A stretch of DNA of 64,000 bases from Calothrix sp. NIES-4105. Lineage in GTDB: Bacteria > Cyanobacteriota > Cyanobacteriia > Cyanobacteriales > Nostocaceae. The notes under the pieces were generated by a model. That model was given only the letters and a program-made list of their open reading frames with translations. It searched no databases and was not told the origin of the DNA. The stretch's first letter is position 1; the number at the start of each line of letters is the position of its first letter. A program made the position numbers and the translations under genes. The DNA is taken from NCBI RefSeq assembly GCF_002368415.1, contig NZ_AP018290.1, forward strand, positions 7,369,717 through 7,433,716, given 5' to 3'. Below, one piece after another: positions 59,462-64,000 of this stretch.

Positions 59462-60181
59462 ATGAGCGAAATAAGTATAGTTTTAATCGAAGACCATGAC
59501 TTAACCCGTATGGGGTTAAAAGCTGCACTTCAGTCAAACAGCGCGCTTCAAGTCATTGGCGAAGCTGGTAACGCCACGAAAGGTTTAAAATTGTTAGAGA
59601 CAGCAAAACCTGACGTAGCGGTTGTTGATATTGGTTTGCCCGATATGGACGGTATTGAGCTAACGCGCAGATTTCGCTCGTTTCAAAATGAAACCGGAGA
59701 TACTGCAACAAAAATTCTAGTATTAACGATGAATCATAGCGAAGATACTGTATTAGCAGCCTTTGCAGCTGGTGCAGACTCTTACTACATGAAAGATACT
59801 AGCATTGATAAATTAACCGAAGCAATTCAAGCAACTTATTCAGGTAATTCATGGATAGACCCAGCAATTGCAAACGTCGTGTTGCGGCAAATGCGTCATG
59901 TAATACCTGAAAACGACGCGCCCAGTCAAACAAAGACAGTAAAGATTGAGGCACTTGATAGTGAGTATGAGCAAGTGTTAGAAACTTATCCACTAACACA
60001 GCGCGAACTAGAGATATTAGAGTTGATTGTTGCTGGATGTAGTAACGGGCAGATTGCAGAAAAGCTCTACATTACTGTAGGTACAGTTAAAACCCACGTT
60101 CGCAACATTCTCAATAAACTCTGCGCTGATGACCGTACACAAGCTGCAGTACGCGCGTTACGTTCTGGTTTAGTAGCATAG
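59462..60181 (+). CDS. NarL/LuxR-type response regulator
   Basis: 239 residues. The receiver (1-125) starts IVLIEDHDLTRMGLKAAL, with phospho-Asp in VAVVDIGLPDMDG and a conserved K in SYYMKDTSIDK. The linker holds an unusual 30-residue stretch (NDAPSQTKTVKIEALDSEYE). A full GerE domain follows, LTQRELEILELIVAGCSNGQIAEKLYITVGTVKTHVRNILNKL, ending with the ADDRTQAAVRALRSG helix. It binds DNA when phosphorylated. A ribosome site agagag precedes the ATG. It may be the output of the kinase set at 55811-58816. Confidence 0.93.
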   Translation: MSEISIVLIEDHDLTRMGLKAALQSNSALQVIGEAGNATKGLKLLETAKPDVAVVDIGLPDMDGIELTRRFRSFQNETGDTATKILVLTMNHSEDTVLAAFAAGADSYYMKDTSIDKLTEAIQATYSGNSWIDPAIANVVLRQMRHVIPENDAPSQTKTVKIEALDSEYEQVLETYPLTQRELEILELIVAGCSNGQIAEKLYITVGTVKTHVRNILNKLCADDRTQAAVRALRSGLVA

Positions 60182-60593
60182 ATGTTATCTTGGTGCGAGA
60201 TTTACTAAAAGCTTCATATAACATCTTATTTTGCTATTGATAATAAACAAATTTCTTTCACTACCAGTTAACTCTTGTCTTTCTTGTGGAACGCAAGTCC
60301 TCTTGCGTTTTAGTCATTTTATAGGAAGGTACGTAGTAGGGCTTCAGCCCTCTAAATTATAGGAAGGTACGTAGTAAGGCTTCAGCCCTCTAAATTATTT
60401 TTAATTTTTTTGCGCTGAAGCGCTACTACGTACACACACTACAAGGATTATACCAATTTGTTTATTCACATCGACCTACTCAATCTTCCCAAAAGCTTGT
60501 TAGCATTTATCACTCTCGATAGACGACTTCTAAGTTTACTATTGATACTATAAAAACAGTTAGAGAGACACAAGAAATTAGAGGAAAAAAGAT
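60182..60593. repeat. Spacer with tandem gtacgtagtag repeat (60323-60436)
   Basis: aggaaggtacgtagtagggc with ttcagccctctaaattat (38 bases) occurs twice directly (60323-60360 and 60361-60398). After an AT-rich gap the inverted arm gcgctgaagcgctactacgtac follows. Each unit has its own gggcttcagccc stem. The rest of the spacer is the promoter region of the GlsB-like gene. Confidence 0.75.
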
Positions 60594-60866
60594 ATGAACC
60601 TTTTAGCATGGATTGTCTTAGGAATAATTGCTGGTGCGATTGCTAAAGCTATTTACCCAGGTCGTCAAGGTGGTGGTATCTTAGCTACTATGATTTTAGG
60701 TATAGTCGGTGCATTTTTAGGAGGTAGCTTATTTACCTTCTTCAACACGGGAACGCTAGCGTTAACAGGAACAACATTCAGCATTCCTGGTTTATTCGTA
60801 GCAGTAATAGGTGCCTTAATTGCAATCTTCCTTTGGGGTTTATTTACTCGTAGCAGTGCAGTGTAA
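60594..60866 (+). CDS. GlsB/YeaQ/YmgE family stress response membrane protein
   Basis: 90 residues, with three hydrophobic segments (AWIVLGIIAGAIAKAIYPG; ILATMILGIVGAFLGG; GLFVAVIGALIAIFLWGLF) in the Gly-rich pattern of the transglycosylase-associated/GlsB family. A good ribosome site (agaggaaaaaagatATG) sets the start. It is an inner-membrane protein linked to general stress in many bacteria. The following TIGR02587 gene is on the same strand, 148 bp on. Confidence 0.92.
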   Translation: MNLLAWIVLGIIAGAIAKAIYPGRQGGGILATMILGIVGAFLGGSLFTFFNTGTLALTGTTFSIPGLFVAVIGALIAIFLWGLFTRSSAV

Positions 60867-61013
60867 TAATTTGTAGAATTAGCTGTAATAAAATATAAGT
60901 AGGAATTGGTTCCCGGATGGGAAAGAAGCACTCATTGACAAAAGGTAATACTATATTAGGGTACAACTTAAACCGTTGTGCCCATAATTTTATCTGCAAC
61001 TAAAATTTATAGC

Positions 61014-61880
61014 ATGGTAAAACAATCTCAAAAAATATGGTCGAATGAACTAAATGATATTATCCGAGGCGCCTGCGGAGGGTTTCTGTTTGGTATTCCG
61101 CTGCTTTACACAATGGAAGTATGGTGGATAGGGTCGTTAGCACAACCACGAATGATATTAGTAGCACTTGGCGTAACTTTTTTTGTGGTTTACCTACTCA
61201 ACCGTACCGAAGGCTTCCGCTCGTACTCAAAAAATAATCGACCATATGAAGCTGTTATAGATACAGTCGAAGCAATGGCTGTTGGCATAATATCCGCGAC
61301 ATTTATGCTAATACTGCTGCGCGAGTTAACATTTGATAACTTTTTAAAAGAGTCAGTCGGAAAAATAGTGTATGAAAGCGTTCCATTTACGCTTGGTGTC
61401 GCATTATCGAACCAGTTTTTAGCAGGAAGTAAGAAAAGTACTTCTGATGAACAAAATAATCAATCAAATAATCAAGATGATTTACATGCAACTTTAAGTG
61501 ACATTGGTGGAACACTAATAGGCGCTACTATTATCGCATTTAATATAGCACCAACCGATGAAATACCAATGTTAGCAGCGGCAGCTTCACCTAATTGGTT
61601 ATTAGCGGTTATTGCCACATCTTTATTATTAACTTATGCGATAGTATTTGAAGCTGGATTTTCCAACCAGCAAAAACGCTTTCGTCAACGCGGAATTTTT
61701 CAGCGACCATTGAGTGAAACAATTATGGCTTACTTAGTTTCATTGATAGCTAGTATGTTTATGCTGTGGTTTTTCCAGAAGTTAACTTTTAGTGACCCTT
61801 GGACAATGTGGTTAGACCATGCATTGTTATTAGGATTACCAGCAAGCGTTGGTGGTGCAGCAGGTAGGTTAGCTATATGA
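61014..61880 (+). CDS. TIGR02587 family membrane protein
   Basis: About 288 residues with seven or so membrane helices. Landmarks are GACGGFLFGIPLLYTMEVWWIG near the N-terminus, NRTEGFRSYSK, and SETIMAYLVSLIASMFMLWFFQKL near the end. This is the TIGR02587 family of uncharacterised integral membrane proteins. The ATG at 61014 is chosen; a GTG at 60978 would add 12 residues. Its stop overlaps the next gene by 4 bp (ATGA), and that gene belongs to the partner family TIGR02588, so they form an operon. Confidence 0.88.
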   Translation: MVKQSQKIWSNELNDIIRGACGGFLFGIPLLYTMEVWWIGSLAQPRMILVALGVTFFVVYLLNRTEGFRSYSKNNRPYEAVIDTVEAMAVGIISATFMLILLRELTFDNFLKESVGKIVYESVPFTLGVALSNQFLAGSKKSTSDEQNNQSNNQDDLHATLSDIGGTLIGATIIAFNIAPTDEIPMLAAAASPNWLLAVIATSLLLTYAIVFEAGFSNQQKRFRQRGIFQRPLSETIMAYLVSLIASMFMLWFFQKLTFSDPWTMWLDHALLLGLPASVGGAAGRLAI

Positions 61881-62296
61881 ATCAAGCTCAAGAATTTAAT
61901 GATAACAAAAAGGAACAACCAAAACGCACAGTTGCCGAGTGGATAACCTTCGGCGCCGCAACATGTATTTTATCAGGAATTATCGGTTTAGTTATATATA
62001 CAGGAGCTACAGATAAACAGCAGGCGCCAATACTTACAGTTCAGACTAAGCAAGCGACTCGTGAAGTAAATGGAAAATATTATATACCATTTGAAATAAC
62101 AAACGACGGTGATAAAACCGCCGAATCTGTACAAATATTAGCTGAATTAAAAATAAATAATCAAGTTGAAGAAACTGGAGAACAGCAAATAGACTTTTTA
62201 TCCAGTAAAGAAAAAGAAGAAGGCGCCTTTATTTTTGATACCGACCCACGTAAAGGTCAGTTGAAGATACGAGTTGCAAGTTATAAATTACCTTAA
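61877..62296 (+). CDS. TIGR02588 family protein
   Basis: 139 residues. A single N-terminal membrane helix (WITFGAATCILSGIIGLVIY) is followed by a soluble beta-rich domain that begins TVQTKQATREVNGKYYIPFEITN and resembles an immunoglobulin-like fold. TIGR02588 proteins are regularly encoded with TIGR02587, and here the start overlaps its stop. Role unknown; probably a membrane complex with its neighbour. Confidence 0.88.
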   Translation: MNQAQEFNDNKKEQPKRTVAEWITFGAATCILSGIIGLVIYTGATDKQQAPILTVQTKQATREVNGKYYIPFEITNDGDKTAESVQILAELKINNQVEETGEQQIDFLSSKEKEEGAFIFDTDPRKGQLKIRVASYKLP

Positions 62297-62299
62297 CTT

Positions 62300-62361
62300 C
62301 CTCTGTGAACTCTGTGTTTTTTGTGGTAATATTTTTTACCACAGAGACGCAGAGGCACAGA
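62300..62361. repeat. ccacagagacgcagagg inverted repeat
   Basis: cctctgtgaactctgtgttt with tttgtggtaa faces ttaccacagagacgcagagg with cacagag. It forms a hairpin between convergent genes and so can act as their shared terminator. Same family as 15804 and 40299. Confidence 0.6.
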
Positions 62362-62372
62362 GACAAGAGGTG

Positions 62373-63140
62373 TTATGCATTGGTTTTAGCTTTTGACCAA
62401 ACACCATTTTCGTCTTCATCAAATTTTTGATGAACTGCTTCCCATGCTGCTTGTTCAGCTTGCGAAAGGTCGTTACTTTCTTTCATTGCTACAGTGTAGC
62501 TTTGCATGAAAGTGTTTTGTGCTTCTTCTGATAAATGACTGCGAACTTCTGGCGCCAAATCTTCGATGCTGTTGCAGTCACCTTTGCAAGCACGGGGTAA
62601 AGCTTTTTCCATTGTGTGAACTTCTTCACCACCAGCACTTTCAATCAAAAGTTGGTATTCACCCGAACGGTCAGCAGGTACTTCTGCCATTACTAAAAAG
62701 TCACCTGCTTCTAAGCGAGTTTGGTAAATGGCAGCTTTATCTTCAGGCATTCCCAAAGTTACTAACGCTGATACTAAACCTGCACCTGCACTACCAGCAA
62801 TGGCGCCGCTTGCAGCACCTAGTAAAACTGCACCAATGGGGCCTGCTGCAACAACAGTACCCAAAAATGGAATAAATAAAACACCTACACCCGTTAGTAA
62901 GCCTAACAGCGAACCGAAAAACGAACCGAATAAGGCGCCTTGTCGTAAACCACCCAGAATAATATCGCGCTTTGTAATAAAACCAGCAATCCGGGTTTCA
63001 GACTGGAAATTTCTTCCCATTACCGAAATATGGTCTTTAGGTACACCTCGGTCAAATAACCGTTGTAGTACATCATTTACCTGCTTCTGGTCTTTAAAAA
63101 CGGCAGAGATAGTGCGTTCAGCTTGGTATTGTTCTGACAC
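62373..63140 (-). CDS. General stress protein with Gly-zipper segment and ChaB-like C-terminus
   Basis: 255 residues with a GTG start preceded by aaaaggag. The N-terminal part ([33 protein letters not shown]) is the general-stress/YflT-like alpha-beta domain. A long Gly/Ala-rich hydrophobic stretch follows (~85-125, [27 protein letters not shown]). The C-terminus (~190-250) [31 protein letters not shown] with [10 protein letters not shown] matches ChaB, a family linked to cation transport regulation. This fusion is known in cyanobacteria. It may associate with membranes under stress. Confidence 0.85.
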   Translation of the reverse strand: MSEQYQAERTISAVFKDQKQVNDVLQRLFDRGVPKDHISVMGRNFQSETRIAGFITKRDIILGGLRQGALFGSFFGSLLGLLTGVGVLFIPFLGTVVAAGPIGAVLLGAASGAIAGSAGAGLVSALVTLGMPEDKAAIYQTRLEAGDFLVMAEVPADRSGEYQLLIESAGGEEVHTMEKALPRACKGDCNSIEDLAPEVRSHLSEEAQNTFMQSYTVAMKESNDLSQAEQAAWEAVHQKFDEDENGVWSKAKTNA

Positions 63141-63215
63141 TAGAAAACTCCTTTTTGGTAATATGCACCGTGTATTGAAAAATAATTCAAATCAAAAACG
63201 TTAATCAAAAAAATA

Positions 63216-63246
63216 TAAGGGCGCAAATAAAATAATTGCGCCCTTA
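63216..63246 (-). terminator. Intrinsic terminator of the dps gene
   Basis: taagggcgcaa and ttgcgccctta form a perfect 11-bp stem with a 9-base loop. On the minus strand it is followed by atatttttttg. It lies about 100 bp after the stop of the Dps gene, a typical rho-independent terminator. Confidence 0.75.
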
Positions 63247-63344
63247 GAGATTCCCCTACCTACAGCCCCTATGAAAATTATTTACTCGCTCGATAGGTAG
63301 TTACGCGCCCTAGAAACCTTTAAGATGCGTTGCTTGCGTTGAAA

Positions 63345-63884
63345 TTACACGTTAGCAGGAGTTTTCATTACTTGGTTAACTTGACTGCCATCTGGTTGAA
63401 GTGATTGTCCTTCGATGAATGAACGCAACATCCAAGCCATTTCTTCGTGTCCTTCCATCAAACCAGTTAAAAAGTCAGCAGTACCTTCATCATGGAAGTT
63501 TTCGCTGCACTGGTCGATGTGTTCACGCAACCCGCGAATAATTTGTTCGTGGTCATCTACCAAGCGCGCGACCATTTCGGTTGCAACAGGAATATCGCCT
63601 GGGTCTTCTTTGAGAGTTGCGATTTTCAAAAATCCTTCCATCGTACCTACAGGATAGCCACCTAAAGTACGAACACGTTCTGCAATTGAATCAATAGTTT
63701 CAGTCAATGCTTGGTATTGTTCTTCCCAAAGCTGGTGCAGTGTGCGGAACTGGGGACCAACTACATCCCAGTGGAATTTTTTGGTTTTAACCAACAATAG
63801 ATAAGAGTTTGCCAAATCTTCGTTTAGTAGCTTGGCTACACCATTACGTTGCTCTTCGCTTAATCCAATGTTAAGTTTACGCAT
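63345..63884 (-). CDS. Dps family DNA-binding/ferritin-like protein
   Basis: 179 residues. The ferritin-like four-helix domain shows LLNEDLANSYLLLVKTKKFHWDVVGPQF, with the ferroxidase His in KFHWDV, then LHQLWEEQYQALTETIDSIAERVRTLGGYPVG (ExxxD) and the final helix GHEEMAWMLRSFIEGQ. Dps proteins form dodecamers that oxidise and store iron and protect DNA under stress. The extra C-terminal tail (SLQPDGSQVNQVMKTPANV) is short. A ribosome site aaggaac precedes the ATG. Together with 60594-63140 it ends a stress-protein block. Confidence 0.94.
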   Translation of the reverse strand: MRKLNIGLSEEQRNGVAKLLNEDLANSYLLLVKTKKFHWDVVGPQFRTLHQLWEEQYQALTETIDSIAERVRTLGGYPVGTMEGFLKIATLKEDPGDIPVATEMVARLVDDHEQIIRGLREHIDQCSENFHDEGTADFLTGLMEGHEEMAWMLRSFIEGQSLQPDGSQVNQVMKTPANV

Positions 63885-64000
63885 GTTTTCTTTGTTCCTT
63901 AGCTTTCCTGTCTCTAGATTCGCTCATCAGAGCAGTAAACAACATCAACCAAAGGTAATATTATGAATTATGAAGCAATATCTTACGGCACAAAAAAATC

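Noticed and set aside
62519-63204. Plus-strand ORFs opposite the ChaB-type stress protein
   Set aside because: Shadow frames of a well-supported minus-strand gene.
63963-64000. Possible start of a further plus-strand gene (ATG at 63963)
   Set aside because: Only 12 codons are visible before the window ends, with a weak ribosome site; this is not enough to call a gene.

Overview
The window looks like a chromosomal segment of a filamentous, heterocyst-lineage cyanobacterium (Nostocales-like). The G+C content is about 40%. Several genes belong to families largely restricted to cyanobacteria (DUF4168, DUF2555, TIGR03643, TIGR02587/TIGR02588). There are many large multidomain hybrid histidine kinases, and the spacers are full of short tandem and inverted repeats. 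Oddly, the usual cyanobacterial octamer HIP1 (GCGATCGC) was seen only once (18188-18195), while the hexamer GGCGCC occurs roughly ninety times by eye. No rRNA, tRNA or CRISPR array was recognised.

Layout. 1-6.9 kb: the broken tail of a nitrate/taurine-type ABC ATPase with a 120-bp MITE-like insert, then a GST-like protein, a CocE-type hydrolase, lpxD, holA and small conserved genes. 7-11.5 kb: an accessory stretch with a LuxR-type regulator whose C-terminus is formed by a repeat, a conserved protein with a TIR/deoxyribosyltransferase-like C-terminus, and a TnpB-related protein whose 3' end could fold as an omega-RNA-like scaffold. 11.6-24.3 kb: signalling, with two giant hybrid kinases, a rhomboid protease, and an RsbU/RsbW/STAS partner-switching set. 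24.4-33 kb: a probable exopolysaccharide locus with a PIG-L deacetylase, a cellulose-synthase-like GT2 and three intact or broken DUF3131 genes, separated by repeats with periods that are multiples of 7. 33-41.8 kb: an M48 protease, an MFS carrier, purH and a cation/proton antiporter. 41.9-49.3 kb: a probable immune/conflict block with a NACHT STAND ATPase divergent from a WD40-Roc/COR-TIR protein, plus a frameshifted DUF4365 gene and its partner. 49.4-55.8 kb: housekeeping (coaBC, S4 RNA-binding protein, esterases, HAD). 55.8-60.2 kb: a second two-component cluster. 60.6-64 kb: general stress proteins (GlsB-like, TIGR02587/88, a ChaB-type protein, Dps).

The most striking unexplained structure lies at 37.6-38.6 kb, between the MFS gene and purH. 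Three copies of a ~78-nt unit on the minus strand each have a sigma70-like -35/-10 pair at the same distance from a conserved 5' end, a shared hairpin and a U-rich tail. This looks like a triplicated small-RNA gene. Its 5' segment is the exact complement of the ACTCCTCACAC core known from the cyanobacterial sRNA Yfr1, so it may be a Yfr1 antagonist or sponge; alternatively the other strand may be Yfr1-like.

Repeats have repeatedly reshaped gene ends here. A caacggatgtaacgg family supplies the last codons of two unrelated genes, heptamer-based tandem repeats enter the linker of a histidine kinase and the tail of a DUF3131 protein, and MITE-like elements sit in the ABC ATPase and in the NACHT/TIR divergent promoter region.
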